DNA of 64,000 bases from an uncultured Desulfobacterales bacterium (GTDB lineage: Bacteria; Desulfobacterota; Desulfobacteria; Desulfobacterales; JAHEIW01), in contig CAMYLV010000010.1 in the NCBI GenBank assembly GCA_947259495.1, positions 159,513 to 223,512 on the forward strand, given 5' to 3'. Shown one piece after another: positions 10,554 to 21,013 of this stretch. Made by a program: the position numbers and the translations under genes. The number at the start of each line of letters is the position of its first letter. Position 1 is the first letter of the stretch. Under the pieces are notes generated by a model. The model was not told the DNA's origin and did not search any database. It saw only the letters and a program-made list of their open reading frames with translations.

Positions 10554-11244
10554 ATGGATATTCCTTCATGAGCATTTTCATATCTTTCCAAACCTCCCTT
10601 TTTTTTTCAAAATTGCGAAGAAGATAAGCCGGATGGTAGGTTGGAAGCAGTTTTATGCCCCGATAGTCGTAGAAACGTCCCCTCAGTTTAGATATCGGTT
10701 CGGGTGAACTTAGGAGTGTCTGGGCTGCAACTGATCCCAGCGCACAGATAAACATCGGCTGGATGGCGTCAATCTGTCGTTCCAAGAAGGGAAAGCAGGT
10801 CTGAATTTCATCGGGTCGCGGGTTGCGATTTTTCGGCGGGCGACATTTGACGATGTTGCTGATGTAGACTTGTTTGCGCGTCAGATTTATGGCGCCGATG
10901 ATTTTGGTCAGCAATTGTCCCGCCGGACCGACAAACGGCTCAGCCTGTTGATCTTCTTCAAAGCCCGGTCCTTCCCCCACAAATATCAGTTTCGCGGTGG
11001 GGCTGCCGGAGCCGAAAACAATGTTCTGGCGACGCTGCGCAAGCCGGCACCTCTGACAGTCGCCTAACGCCGATCGTATATCCGTCAGGGTTTCAAATTT
11101 CTTTTGCTGCGCGACACCCCACTCGGCTAGTTTTGCAAGACTGCCGGGTTTGCAATCAAATCCGCGAAGTCCGCTCCTGGAAATACGCTGAAGGGTAAGG
11201 TTAAGTGCATCGATCGATTCAATTATTTTAGATCTTGAGGCCAC
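10543..11244 (-). CDS. Uracil-DNA glycosylase, family 4 type
   Basis: CQRCRLAQRRQNIVFGSG, FVGEGPGFEEDQQAEPFVGPAGQLL, VKCRPPKNRNP, PTYHPAYLLRN. Confidence 0.93.
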   Translation of the reverse strand: MASRSKIIESIDALNLTLQRISRSGLRGFDCKPGSLAKLAEWGVAQQKKFETLTDIRSALGDCQRCRLAQRRQNIVFGSGSPTAKLIFVGEGPGFEEDQQAEPFVGPAGQLLTKIIGAINLTRKQVYISNIVKCRPPKNRNPRPDEIQTCFPFLERQIDAIQPMFICALGSVAAQTLLSSPEPISKLRGRFYDYRGIKLLPTYHPAYLLRNFEKKREVWKDMKMLMKEYPYES

Positions 11245-11256
11245 GACAACCCAGTG

Positions 11257-12495
11257 CTATTCTTTTTCAGGTCCTTTATGACCGGTTGCTGAACGCAACA
11301 TTTTTTCTATAATCCGATCCAGCAGTATATGCGCAACCATCTCCTTTTCCATTGTTGGCAATGATTCCTTGCTACCGTCGCTGAAGAAGAATGTCACCGC
11401 GTTGGTATCGGTTTTAAAACCGGACTCGGCAGACCCCACCAGATTACCGACAATGATGTCCAGGTTTTTTTCAGTCAGTTTCTGGGTGGCGTTTTGTTCC
11501 AGGTCCCTGGTTTCGGCCGCAAATCCCACCAGAACCTGGTGTGTCTTTTGGCGGCCCAGGGCCTTGAGAATATCTTCAGTCTGCTTTAGCCGTAAAACAA
11601 TTTCGCGCTTACCTTTTTTGATTTTGTGGTCGGCACTTTCTTGCGGTCCGTAATCGGAAACCGCGGCGGCTTTGACGATCACATCCGCCTTTTCAAATTG
11701 TTGAAACACCACATCTGCCATCTCATCCGCTGTACGAACGCTGATGGTGGTCACATTTGCCGGATCTGGTAGATGTGTCGGTCCGGTAATCAGGGTAACG
11801 TCGGCACCCCGGTGCGCTGCAGCCCTGGCAACGGCGAAGCCCATCTTTCCCGATGAAGGGTTGCTGATAAATCTGACCGGATCGATGGGTTCGATGGTGG
11901 GACCGGCGGTTACAACAAACTTTTTTCCGGCAAGATCATTGGGTACAAAGCAACTGAGAAATCGATCAACAATGGCTTCCGGATCGGGGAGTCTTCCAGG
12001 GCCGGTAGTGCCGCAAGCAAGATCGCCGGATACGGGTTCCATAACAAAATATCCATCGGACCTGAGTGTGTCAAGATTTCGTTGAACCGCTTTGCTCGCG
12101 TACATATGGCTATTCATGGATGGGCAAATAAGAACGGGCGCCGTGACGGCCAGCATAAAAGTGCTCAGCGGATCATCGGCTATCGCGTGCGCCAGTTTTC
12201 CAATCATATTTGCAGTGGCCGGGGCGATAATGACGCCATCGGCCGCCTGAGCCCAATCAATGTGCCGAATCGAGGCATCGCGGCCTTCTTGAAACATTTC
12301 TTTGAAAACCGGTTGACCGGATAGGGCTTCAAACGTAAGTGCTCCCACAAACCACTGGGCACTTTGGGTCATAATCACCCGCACGCTGGCACCCGCCTGC
12401 GTTAAAAGCCTGAGGATCTCCACGCTTTTGTAAGCCGCAATGCCCCCGCTGACGCCCAGAATAACGTTTTTACTTTTAATTGCGTTTTTCATCAT
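11257..12495 (-). CDS. coaBC: Bifunctional phosphopantothenoylcysteine decarboxylase / phosphopantothenate-cysteine ligase
   Basis: VILGVSGGIAAYKSVEILR, PSMNSHMY, VTAGPTIEPIDPVRFISNPSSGKMGFA. Start taken at an internal Met (12495). Confidence 0.95.
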   Translation of the reverse strand: MMKNAIKSKNVILGVSGGIAAYKSVEILRLLTQAGASVRVIMTQSAQWFVGALTFEALSGQPVFKEMFQEGRDASIRHIDWAQAADGVIIAPATANMIGKLAHAIADDPLSTFMLAVTAPVLICPSMNSHMYASKAVQRNLDTLRSDGYFVMEPVSGDLACGTTGPGRLPDPEAIVDRFLSCFVPNDLAGKKFVVTAGPTIEPIDPVRFISNPSSGKMGFAVARAAAHRGADVTLITGPTHLPDPANVTTISVRTADEMADVVFQQFEKADVIVKAAAVSDYGPQESADHKIKKGKREIVLRLKQTEDILKALGRQKTHQVLVGFAAETRDLEQNATQKLTEKNLDIIVGNLVGSAESGFKTDTNAVTFFFSDGSKESLPTMEKEMVAHILLDRIIEKMLRSATGHKGPEKE

Positions 12496-12567
12496 GGTTG
12501 TATTTTTGCCAGAAAGCACCCAGCGCGCGAAGGCGGGCCTGGCGACTTGAAACATAATAAATGTTGA

Positions 12568-13053
12568 TTATTTCAGTAAACCGGTTTGGCTGCCTTTGAT
12601 CGTCGGGGCAACCCAGATCTCGACGAAGGTATTAAAGGTCTCGTCGTTGATATTCATCACACACCAGCGATGGGCTTTTTGAAACAGCAGCATGGTTCGA
12701 TCGGACTTAAATGCGCTGATCATCTGCCAATTATCCTTGGCCATGTTTCTTTCAAAAAAAGATATCAGAGAGCGGGTGTCAATCCGGCCTTTTAATACCA
12801 GAACGCCGGCCGAAAAACCCTCGGTTTGGTAAATAAAAGAGGATTTCTTGTCGACCTTGAGCTCCTTTGGAACCAGAACATCGCCAAAATCATAGTAAAG
12901 CGCCGGCACCCCGGAGCTGCTTTGGGCTACGGGCGCTGTGGCGGTCTTATCCTTTTTACCAAATGACGAACAGCCACCAACTGAAATCACCAATACAACG
13001 ATGAGTCCTAAAACGACCAGATGCATCCTGTTGTGAGTGTCAATGATTTGCAT
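12568..13053 (-). CDS. Predicted lipoprotein of unknown function
   Basis: Signal peptide with lipobox-like VISVGGCSS; 161 aa. Confidence 0.65.
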   Translation of the reverse strand: MQIIDTHNRMHLVVLGLIVVLVISVGGCSSFGKKDKTATAPVAQSSSGVPALYYDFGDVLVPKELKVDKKSSFIYQTEGFSAGVLVLKGRIDTRSLISFFERNMAKDNWQMISAFKSDRTMLLFQKAHRWCVMNINDETFNTFVEIWVAPTIKGSQTGLLK

Positions 13054-13276
13054 TTATCCTCCTTTTTTGTTGTTGCCGCAACGCAACCGTTAGCATGAAG
13101 ATCGGTTAATATTAAGGCAACCGCGTGCTAAGATGTAAAAATTTTTAGACGTCAGTGCAAAACCGCCTGCTCAGCTGTTGCTGGGTACTTTGATCGCGCC
13201 TGAAGAGGCAAAAGTCCCAAAGAGCGGCAGACGGGTTTTGAAACGGCTTTTTTCGAATAGGGTTTCCGCCTGAAAC

Positions 13277-14494
13277 TTAATCTAATTCCGATAGCGCCAG
13301 ATACCACCCATAGGTGCTTGCAATGCCTTCGCGCAAACCAATGCGGGGCGTCCATCCCAGCTGTGTTAAGCGGGAAACATCCAACAACTTGCGTGGGGTT
13401 CCATCCGGCATCGCTGTGTTCCAGCTGACAGCGCCTTCATAGCCGACAACTTCCTGTATGGTCTGCGCCAGTTCTGCGATACGAATATCTTTGCCGCTGC
13501 CCACATTAATATGATACACCCGGTCTCGTATGTTGAGATCGAAATTCGACGAAGCCGGCTGCACCTGGTGCGATGGGCGAATCGGATGTTCAAACGGTAC
13601 GGCACAGGCAGCCGCATAAGCATCATCGGCCAGATCACTCACAAACAGGCAGGCTGCGGCCAAATCATCGACATGTAAAAATTCCCGTTTGGGCTGCCCG
13701 CTGCCCCAGAGCTCAACGGCAGGCAGCAACCGTGAGTCGCCAGGCTCTTTGTGTGCAATCGCCTTTAATCCTTTTTGAAAATCAGCCGAAATGGGCCCAA
13801 ATATTGTTTCATCTATTTTGATTTTTTCCCAATCTCTTTGAAATGCAAGTTTGGCCAGATGAAACTTGCGGATCATGGCCGGCAAAACATGCGAATTTTC
13901 CAGGTCAAAATTATCATGGGGTCCGTATAAATTAGTGGGCATGAGCGAACGATAATGGGTGCCATACTGCCGATTGTAGGATTCACAAAGCTTAATGCCG
14001 GCAATTTTGGCAACGGCGTAGGGCTCGTTGGTGGGCTCCAAAACGCCGGTTAAAAGCTGTTCTTCGCGCATCGGCTGTTCGGCATATTTCGGGTAAATAC
14101 AAGAACTGCCCAGAAACAGCAAGCGCTCCACTCCGGACCGATAGGCTTCGTGAATCACATTGGCCTGGATCATGATGTTTTCAAAAATAAACTCGGCCCG
14201 ATAGGTGCTATTGGCTTGAATACCGCCAACCTTGGCAGCGGCTAGAATAACCGCATCGATCTTTTCATTTTCAAAAAAATGGCGCACCGCTGCTTGATTG
14301 ACCAGGTCCAGTTCGTCATGGGACCGGGTGATGACGTTATGATAATTTTCAGCCCGCAAGCGACGACAGATCGCAGAGCCAACCATCCCCAGATGCCCGG
14401 CCAAAAAAATGCAAGCATCCTGCGGCAAATTACCTGAATGTTCCTGAGCACCGGCAATTGTGGATTTGGCTTTACTCATCTCGCCTGATAGCAT
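13277..14494 (-). CDS. fcl: GDP-L-fucose synthase-like NAD-dependent epimerase
   Basis: [50 protein letters not shown]; 405 aa. Confidence 0.92.
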   Translation of the reverse strand: MLSGEMSKAKSTIAGAQEHSGNLPQDACIFLAGHLGMVGSAICRRLRAENYHNVITRSHDELDLVNQAAVRHFFENEKIDAVILAAAKVGGIQANSTYRAEFIFENIMIQANVIHEAYRSGVERLLFLGSSCIYPKYAEQPMREEQLLTGVLEPTNEPYAVAKIAGIKLCESYNRQYGTHYRSLMPTNLYGPHDNFDLENSHVLPAMIRKFHLAKLAFQRDWEKIKIDETIFGPISADFQKGLKAIAHKEPGDSRLLPAVELWGSGQPKREFLHVDDLAAACLFVSDLADDAYAAACAVPFEHPIRPSHQVQPASSNFDLNIRDRVYHINVGSGKDIRIAELAQTIQEVVGYEGAVSWNTAMPDGTPRKLLDVSRLTQLGWTPRIGLREGIASTYGWYLALSELD

Positions 14495-14511
14495 TTAGGT
14501 GCGGCCTGGCA

Positions 14512-15600
14512 TTATTCGGCCTGATTATAAGTTTGAAAGCCTTCTTGCAAGCACAGTTCATCTTTCTCCGCCTCTAACAGGTCCATGGCCACCATTTCTT
14601 TTACCAAATCCGTGAAGCTGGTATTGGGCTGCCATCCCAGCTGCTGACGGGCTTTGGAGCTGTCGCCCAGCAGGGTCTCGACTTCAGTCGGACGAAAGTA
14701 ACGGGGGTCGATGCTGACCAGCTCGCTGCCGCTTTTGACATCAATCCCTTTTTCGTTAAGCCCCTGTCCTTGCCAGCGAATGGAAATACCCGCTGCTTTA
14801 GCTGCCAGCTCGATAAATTCTCGCACTGAATGCTGCTCGCCGGTTGAAATCACGTAATCATCGGGCCGATCCTGCTGGAGCATCAGCCACTGCATTTCGA
14901 CATAATCTCTGGCATGGCCCCAGTCCCGGCGCGCATCGAGATTACCGATATAAAGCTTTTTCTGCAAGCCCCTGCTAATGCGTGCCATGGCACGGGTGAT
15001 TTTGCGGGAAACAAAGGTTTCGCCCCGAATGGGGGATTCATGATTAAATAAAATACCGTTGCAGGCATACATTCCATATGCTTCGCGGTAATTAACCGTT
15101 ATCCAATAGGCATAAAGTTTGGCCACGCCATATGGTGAGCGCGGATAAAACGGTGTGGCTTCAGTTTGCGGTGTCTCTTTGACCTGCCCGTAGAGTTCGG
15201 ATGTCGAGGCCTGATAGAAACGGGTCTTATCGATCAGATCCAGTATGCGAATGGCCTCCAGCAACCGCAGCGTACCAAGAGCATCTGAATTGGCAGTATA
15301 TTCAGGGGTTTCAAAGGAAACCATCACGTGGCTTTGAGCCGCCAGGTTATAGATCTCATCGGGCTGAACTTCCTGGATGACGCGGATCAGGTTGGTGGCA
15401 TCGGTAAGATCACCATAATGCATAAAAAAGCGCACGTCTTTCTCGTGCGGATCTTGGTAGAGATGATCCACCCGGGCCGTGTTAAACGAAGATGCCCGGC
15501 GTTTGATACCATGGACCTCATATTTTTTGTTCAGTAAAAACTCGGCCAGGTAAGCACCGTCCTGGCCGGTAATTCCGGTTATAAGCGCACGTTTCATCAA
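14512..15600 (-). CDS. gmd: GDP-mannose 4,6-dehydratase
   Basis: [41 protein letters not shown]. Confidence 0.97.
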   Translation of the reverse strand: MMKRALITGITGQDGAYLAEFLLNKKYEVHGIKRRASSFNTARVDHLYQDPHEKDVRFFMHYGDLTDATNLIRVIQEVQPDEIYNLAAQSHVMVSFETPEYTANSDALGTLRLLEAIRILDLIDKTRFYQASTSELYGQVKETPQTEATPFYPRSPYGVAKLYAYWITVNYREAYGMYACNGILFNHESPIRGETFVSRKITRAMARISRGLQKKLYIGNLDARRDWGHARDYVEMQWLMLQQDRPDDYVISTGEQHSVREFIELAAKAAGISIRWQGQGLNEKGIDVKSGSELVSIDPRYFRPTEVETLLGDSSKARQQLGWQPNTSFTDLVKEMVAMDLLEAEKDELCLQEGFQTYNQAE

Positions 15601-15634
15601 CTTCTCCTAACATTTGTTTACAGGCTTTCAATAT

Positions 15635-16576
15635 TCATTGCAGGGTTCTAAAATAGTCGATCGCCTGCGTCAGCCCCTCATTTAATTGCGTTTGCGGTTT
15701 CCATTTCAATTTAGTTGTTGCCAGTTCGATGTTGGGTTTGCGCTGCAGCGGATCGTCTTCTGGAAGCGGTTTAAAAATAATTTTCGAATTGGATCGCGTC
15801 AGCGCAATAATCTTTTCCGCCAACTCAAGGATCGTAAACTCTTGCGGATTTCCCAGATTCACAGGCCCGGTGAAATCATCGGGGGCATTCATCATCCGAA
15901 TCACGCCCTCGATCATATCATCGACGTAGCAGAAGGAACGTGTTTGCTTGCCGTCACCGTATACAGTGATATCTTCATTTTTTAAGGCCTGAAGGATAAA
16001 ATTGCTCACCACCCGACCGTCGTTGGGGTGCATGCGCGGCCCGTAGGTGTTGAAAATCCGGACAACCCGAATATTGAGGCTGTGCTGCCGATAATAATCA
16101 AAAAAAAGCGTCTCGGCACACCGTTTGCCTTCATCGTAGCAAGACCGTATACCCACGCAGTTAACGTTGCCCCAGTAATCTTCTGTTTGTGGATGTACGC
16201 TGGGATCGCCATAAACCTCGGAGGTGGAGGCCTGCAAAATCTTCGCTTGCGTGCGCTTGGCCAGGCCGAGCATATTTATAGAGCCATGCACATTGACCTT
16301 GGTGGTTTGCACAGGATCGTTTTGATAGTGTACGGGTGATGCCGGACAGGCAAAATTATAAATTTCATCGACTTCCAGATAGAGCGGAAACGTGATGTCA
16401 TGCCGGACCAGCTCAAAGTAGGGATTTTCCAGAAGATGAACAATATTGCGTTTGGTGCCGGTATAAAAATTGTCTACACAGACCACGTCGCAATTTTCGC
16501 TCAAAAGGCGTTCGCACAGAAATGAGCCCAGAAACCCAGCTCCGCCAGTCACCAGAACGCGTTTTCGAAAGTGCAT
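15635..16576 (-). CDS. SDR-family UDP-glucuronate decarboxylase-like protein
   Basis: [70 protein letters not shown]. Confidence 0.9.
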   Translation of the reverse strand: MHFRKRVLVTGGAGFLGSFLCERLLSENCDVVCVDNFYTGTKRNIVHLLENPYFELVRHDITFPLYLEVDEIYNFACPASPVHYQNDPVQTTKVNVHGSINMLGLAKRTQAKILQASTSEVYGDPSVHPQTEDYWGNVNCVGIRSCYDEGKRCAETLFFDYYRQHSLNIRVVRIFNTYGPRMHPNDGRVVSNFILQALKNEDITVYGDGKQTRSFCYVDDMIEGVIRMMNAPDDFTGPVNLGNPQEFTILELAEKIIALTRSNSKIIFKPLPEDDPLQRKPNIELATTKLKWKPQTQLNEGLTQAIDYFRTLQ

Positions 16577-16895
16577 GAAATACCCTCTAGTTTATGAGTT
16601 GAAATTATGATCGCCTTGGCAACCTGCATCCGTTTTGTAAGCAGTTAAAATGATTAAGGCTTATATCATAGAGACCCTGTAATTAGCAACAAACTTTGGA
16701 TATAAACAATGGATCGGTTGGTGCACAACAGCCACAGTGCCCGCCGCGCTATTTTCGGATATCGCAGGATTCCGAATCGGCAGCATACGCATTTGCAATT
16801 CAACCGGTTGGAAGTTTAGCGCACATAAGGTTCTTGTAATCTTGATGTTGATTTGCTATGCGAATATCATATTTTAATATTTCGGACATTCAGCA

Positions 16896-16971
16896 GCCCC
16901 CGTAGCTCAGTGGATAGAGCGATGGATTCCTAATCCATGTGCCGCAGGTTCGATCCCTGCCGGGGGCACCA
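16896..16971 (+). tRNA. tRNA-Arg (anticodon CCT), CCA encoded
   Basis: GCCCCCG-TA-GCTCAGTGGATAGAGC-G-ATGGATTCCTAATCCAT-GTGCC-GCAGGTTCGATCCCTGC-CGGGGGC-ACCA folds as a canonical cloverleaf. Confidence 0.97.
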
Positions 16972-17017
16972 GCTGTCTTGGAAAGATTTTTATAAACACA
17001 AAAGGGTTGAATTCAAA

Positions 17018-17914
17018 ATGGACAAAGCCATCAAAGTGGGACTCATTGTTGCCATTGTCGGTATCGCCGCTTATTTCGGTTATATTCTGTTCAGCAGCTG
17101 GCACAAGGAAAGCCTTGAAACCGCCAAACGGCAGGAACGGGTGACATGGGAAAAAAGAACCAAAGAGCTGATGGAAAAAGTCACAGGCCTTGAAGAAGAA
17201 ATGGCCTCCATAAAGGGGGAAACCATTACGGAGGGAAAGCTCAAAGAAGTTTTTGGGTCTGAGTCAGCGGTTGTCAAAGAAGAAGAACCTCTTGACTTCG
17301 AAGACATCGAACAGCAGATTAAAGCCTTTTTCGCCTACCTCGACCAACAAGACTATGTTCAGGCATATGCGTTAAAAGGCGGAACCTATGAGCAGTTCCA
17401 GCTGATTCCGAAAAAAATGTCCGCAAATCTTCCCAACATCACCGATGAGACCGCCTCGCTCTACAACCTGTATCGCAATATGGCCCATTTTTTTCGCATT
17501 CTGGGCAAAAAACGGGTGAATCTCGTCAGGGATGTATTACAGAATGAAGGCGAAATTCTCGAATCGGCCATGCAGACATTTTACCGCTGGGCCACATTTG
17601 AAACCGGAGACAGAGTCATAACCGGCCAGCCGACGCTGAAAACACTGTATGCATATTCCGGATTTTTTCTGAATACCCTGGCAGGCAAGAGCTATCTATT
17701 GCGAAGAGATTCAAAAATCAGAATATTAACAACATACTATTCAATCCTTATACTCGATAAGGTAAATGACGAGAAATTCAATTCAGCCGGCATAGATATC
17801 CGGCCCCACATTGAATTTTTACTGAATGATTTGCAGACCCAAATCGGTCTGACTTACCAGAAGCAATATTTGGCTGAATTGCAGAAACTCGCCGATAAAT
17901 ACAAATTGCCTTAA
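17018..17914 (+). CDS. Hypothetical membrane-anchored protein
   Basis: MDKAIKVGLIVAIVGIAAYFGYILFSSW N-terminal TM, then coiled-coil-like region. The track start (16937) lies inside the tRNA and is wrong. Confidence 0.7.
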   Translation: MDKAIKVGLIVAIVGIAAYFGYILFSSWHKESLETAKRQERVTWEKRTKELMEKVTGLEEEMASIKGETITEGKLKEVFGSESAVVKEEEPLDFEDIEQQIKAFFAYLDQQDYVQAYALKGGTYEQFQLIPKKMSANLPNITDETASLYNLYRNMAHFFRILGKKRVNLVRDVLQNEGEILESAMQTFYRWATFETGDRVITGQPTLKTLYAYSGFFLNTLAGKSYLLRRDSKIRILTTYYSILILDKVNDEKFNSAGIDIRPHIEFLLNDLQTQIGLTYQKQYLAELQKLADKYKLP

Positions 17915-18013
17915 CACCGCCGCCATTCTCGAATGTCACGGTCACCGCTCGCAGCCTGACGGCCGTGTTCAACCCCAAATTTAAAGATCTGTCCGGATTG
18001 GAGGATGATACCC

Positions 18014-18934
18014 ATGCATAAAAATGCAAGCGCAATGGTTCTGGCATCTTTGGCAGCCGATTCTTTAGCCCTGGGCGTTCATTGGATTTACAACACCCGG
18101 GTGATTGATAAAAAGTTTGGCCGGGTTGAGCGTTTCTTAAAACCGGAGCGTCCAACTTATCATCCCACCAAGGACAGCGGAGAATTTACCCACTACGGCG
18201 ACCAAACCCTGGTTTTACTGGAATCCGTCACTGGATGCGAAGGGTTTAATTTATCCGATTTTTCAGAACGCTGGCAGGAATTGTTTAACACCTATGATGG
18301 ATACGTTGACGGTGCAACCCAAAAAACCCTTGAAAACCTGGCGGCCGGAAAATCGCCCGCGGAATCGGGATCCGCTTCCGACGATCTCGCCGGAGCATCC
18401 CGGATTGCGCCGCTGGTTTATATTTATCGAAATGACCCACAGGTCCTGATCGCCGGCGCCAGAGCCCAAACTGCTTTTACCCACCTTAATTCACATGTTA
18501 TTGATAGCGCGGCGTTTTTTGCAACCATCACGCATCAGATTTTAGCGGGTGCCGCCCCGGTAGCGGCCATTGAGCAGACCAGAAAAGATGCATTTCATTC
18601 GGATCCCTTTAAAGAGTGGATCCAAATGGGGCTGGCAAGCACCGGTCAGAACAGCCGCCAGGCCATTTTGGATTTTGGCCAGATGTGTGAGATCCCGGCC
18701 GCTTTTCCCGGCGTCGTCCATCTGATCGCTAAATATGAAAATGATCTAAAGACCGCATTGGTCGAAAATGTTATGGCAGGCGGTGATTCTGCCGGTCGAG
18801 GCTTGCTGGTGGGACTGGTTCTGGGCGCCCATTTAGGCATGCAAGCCATACCCCCGGAATGGCTTAACGATATGAAAGCCTTTCGGCAAATTCTTGATAT
18901 GCTGTCAAAAATTGATAAAAGCCATGGTTTCTAA
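18014..18934 (+). CDS. ADP-ribosylglycohydrolase family-like protein
   Basis: ASLAADSLALGVHWIYNT, GEFTHYGDQTLVLLESV, NVMAGGDSAGRGLLVGLVLGA (DraG-like metal-site signature). Confidence 0.8.
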   Translation: MHKNASAMVLASLAADSLALGVHWIYNTRVIDKKFGRVERFLKPERPTYHPTKDSGEFTHYGDQTLVLLESVTGCEGFNLSDFSERWQELFNTYDGYVDGATQKTLENLAAGKSPAESGSASDDLAGASRIAPLVYIYRNDPQVLIAGARAQTAFTHLNSHVIDSAAFFATITHQILAGAAPVAAIEQTRKDAFHSDPFKEWIQMGLASTGQNSRQAILDFGQMCEIPAAFPGVVHLIAKYENDLKTALVENVMAGGDSAGRGLLVGLVLGAHLGMQAIPPEWLNDMKAFRQILDMLSKIDKSHGF

Positions 18935-19015
18935 AACAGGTAGCGCCCCTATATATGCATAACGGGCGTTGCACGCCCGCCAAAAATGGCGTAGAATAAA
19001 ACGATAACTCTCTTG

Positions 19016-19066
19016 AAGCCATTTCAAAACCCCGTTTCAGCCGATTTGCGGCTTTTGAAATGGCTT
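19016..19066. repeat. Cruciform-like inverted repeat
   Basis: AAGCCATTTCAAAA (19016-19029) / TTTTGAAATGGCTT (19053-19066), perfect 14-bp arms with an inner AGCCG/CGGCT stem. Confidence 0.75.
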
Positions 19067-19111
19067 ATAAACATATTTTAGCGAACCGGTTTTGAGGCCA
19101 GCGGAGTTAGC

Positions 19112-19675
19112 ATGCAAGTGATTGCAACGGGTATTGAAGATGTGCAAATTATTGAACCTCAGGTTTTTCAGGATAACCGCGGATTTTTTCTGGAAATCTA
19201 CCACGTCGGTCGCTTCAGCTCAGCGGGGCTGCCCGATGTCTTTGTGCAGGATAATCTATCCTACTCGGTTAAAAACACCCTCAGAGGACTGCATTTTCAG
19301 GTGACCCATCCGCAAGCGAAACTGATCCAGGTCATTTCCGGAGAAATTTTTGATGTGGCGGTAGACATTCGTCGCGCATCTCCCACCTTCGGCCGCTGGG
19401 TGAGTGTCCATCTCTCGGAATACAATAAACGGCAGGTGTTCATCCCTGAAGGATTCGCTCACGGATTCTGCGTGCTGAGTGATAGCGCCCGTGTTTTTTA
19501 TAAGTGTTCCGATTTTTATGACCCGGATGATGAAGGCGGCCTCTTGTGGTCTGATCCAGCCATTGCAATTGATTGGCCAATCGCCCATCCCATTGTTTCT
19601 GAAAAGGATGCCGGTTTACCGGTGATCAGCGACATCCCTCCTGAAAAACTCCACCCTCCGCTAAAGGCACCATGA
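19112..19675 (+). CDS. rfbC: dTDP-4-dehydrorhamnose 3,5-epimerase
   Basis: DNRGFFLEIYHVGRF, QDNLSYSVKNTLRGLHFQ, FIPEGFAHGFCVLSD. Confidence 0.96.
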   Translation: MQVIATGIEDVQIIEPQVFQDNRGFFLEIYHVGRFSSAGLPDVFVQDNLSYSVKNTLRGLHFQVTHPQAKLIQVISGEIFDVAVDIRRASPTFGRWVSVHLSEYNKRQVFIPEGFAHGFCVLSDSARVFYKCSDFYDPDDEGGLLWSDPAIAIDWPIAHPIVSEKDAGLPVISDIPPEKLHPPLKAP

Positions 19676-20556
19676 AAGTATTGATCACCGGCGCAAATGG
19701 ACAGCTCGGCCGCGAATTGGTTCGTCTGAGTCGGACCGTCGATTTTGAAGTTCACCATCTTAACCGTCAACAACTCGATATTACAGATGAAAATGACATA
19801 CAGCAGGTTTTTGCACGCATTTCACCATCTCTGGTGATCAATGCCGCCGCTTATACCCATGTCGACCGGGCAGAAGATGAACCTGATCTGGCATATGCGG
19901 TTAACACAGACGGGCCGACCTATCTGGCCCGTTATTGCGCCGCTAACCGCCTGGCGCTTATTCACATTTCCACCGATTATGTATTTGATGGCGCCAAAGG
20001 CCGACCCTATCAAGAAAGCGATCCGATCGCTCCGCTGGGGGTATACGGTCAAAGCAAAGCACAAGGTGAAGCAGCCGTTCGATCCGTATTGCCAAATCAT
20101 ATAATTGTGCGCACATCCTGGCTCTATGGTGTTTACCGCCAAAATTTCGTTAAGACCATTCTCAAGCTGGCGGCCGAGAAAACAGCCCTGAGGGTTGTGG
20201 CCGATCAATTGGGTTCGCCGACCAGCGCTGCAAGCCTTGCAAAAACGGTCCTGATCATCGCCCAGGAAATCGGGGCTCATGAAAAATTTGAGTGGGGAAC
20301 CTATCATTATTGTGGCGCAGGAATCACGTCCTGGCACGGTTTGGCAGAAAAGATTATCGAGCTGGCAGCGCCGTATACCGCCCTCAAGACCCGGCAAGTG
20401 GAAGCCATTACAACTGCTGAATGGCAAACTCCGGCGCAACGGCCGCCCTATTCTGTTCTGGATTGCACCCGTTTAAAGAACGAATTTGGAATCCATCCTG
20501 AACAGTGGCAGCACAGCCTCAAAAATACCATTGACCGCATCTTCGCCGCAAGCTAA
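19672..20556 (+). CDS. rfbD: dTDP-4-dehydrorhamnose reductase
   Basis: MKVLITGANGQLGREL, VINAAAYTHVDRAEDEPDLAYAVN, ISTDYVFDG. Confidence 0.96.
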   Translation: MKVLITGANGQLGRELVRLSRTVDFEVHHLNRQQLDITDENDIQQVFARISPSLVINAAAYTHVDRAEDEPDLAYAVNTDGPTYLARYCAANRLALIHISTDYVFDGAKGRPYQESDPIAPLGVYGQSKAQGEAAVRSVLPNHIIVRTSWLYGVYRQNFVKTILKLAAEKTALRVVADQLGSPTSAASLAKTVLIIAQEIGAHEKFEWGTYHYCGAGITSWHGLAEKIIELAAPYTALKTRQVEAITTAEWQTPAQRPPYSVLDCTRLKNEFGIHPEQWQHSLKNTIDRIFAAS

Positions 20557-20856
20557 GCGCCGCTAATAGTTATTCGTTATTGGTTATTTGGTAACTTAGC
20601 CAATGCCTGGGTGAATTCGATCTTATTAAAAAGGAAATGATGCACATTGAAAGATCGATTCGTCGCAACCGATAACTGCTAACAGATACCCTCCCGGTGT
20701 TTGACGCATTTTGCAAATAATCAAAAAATAATGTAATATTAATTATTTACACTTCTCTTAAAGAGAAAAACATTGACTGTTTTTGCATTTCAATCTAACA
20801 TAAATGTTATCGGAAGTGCCTAGTTTTGTTTTCATTTCTCCGATGCGTGCATTTCA

Positions 20857-20954
20857 GTTATACCGCTTGTCATAATAATGTTCCGAAAAAAGGATGGCGG
20901 CATAAGTGTTGTAGCAAAAAAACGTCCCGCAATCGGAACGTTTTTTTGACAACC
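20857..20954 (+). repeat. Dispersed hairpin element, copy A
   Basis: GTTATACCGCTTGTCATAATAATGTTCCG...GTTGTAGCAAAAAAACGTCCCGCAATCGGAACGTTTTTTTGACAACC; ends in a long near-perfect hairpin. Confidence 0.75.
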
Positions 20955-21013
20955 ACCTCGCATGCCCGCGCTAGCACGCGAGCAGCTAAAGACACTAATG
21001 TTTTAAGCAATTG

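Noticed and set aside
16937-17017. Track start of the 17018-17914 gene
   Set aside because: It begins inside tRNA-Arg; the real start is ATG 17018.
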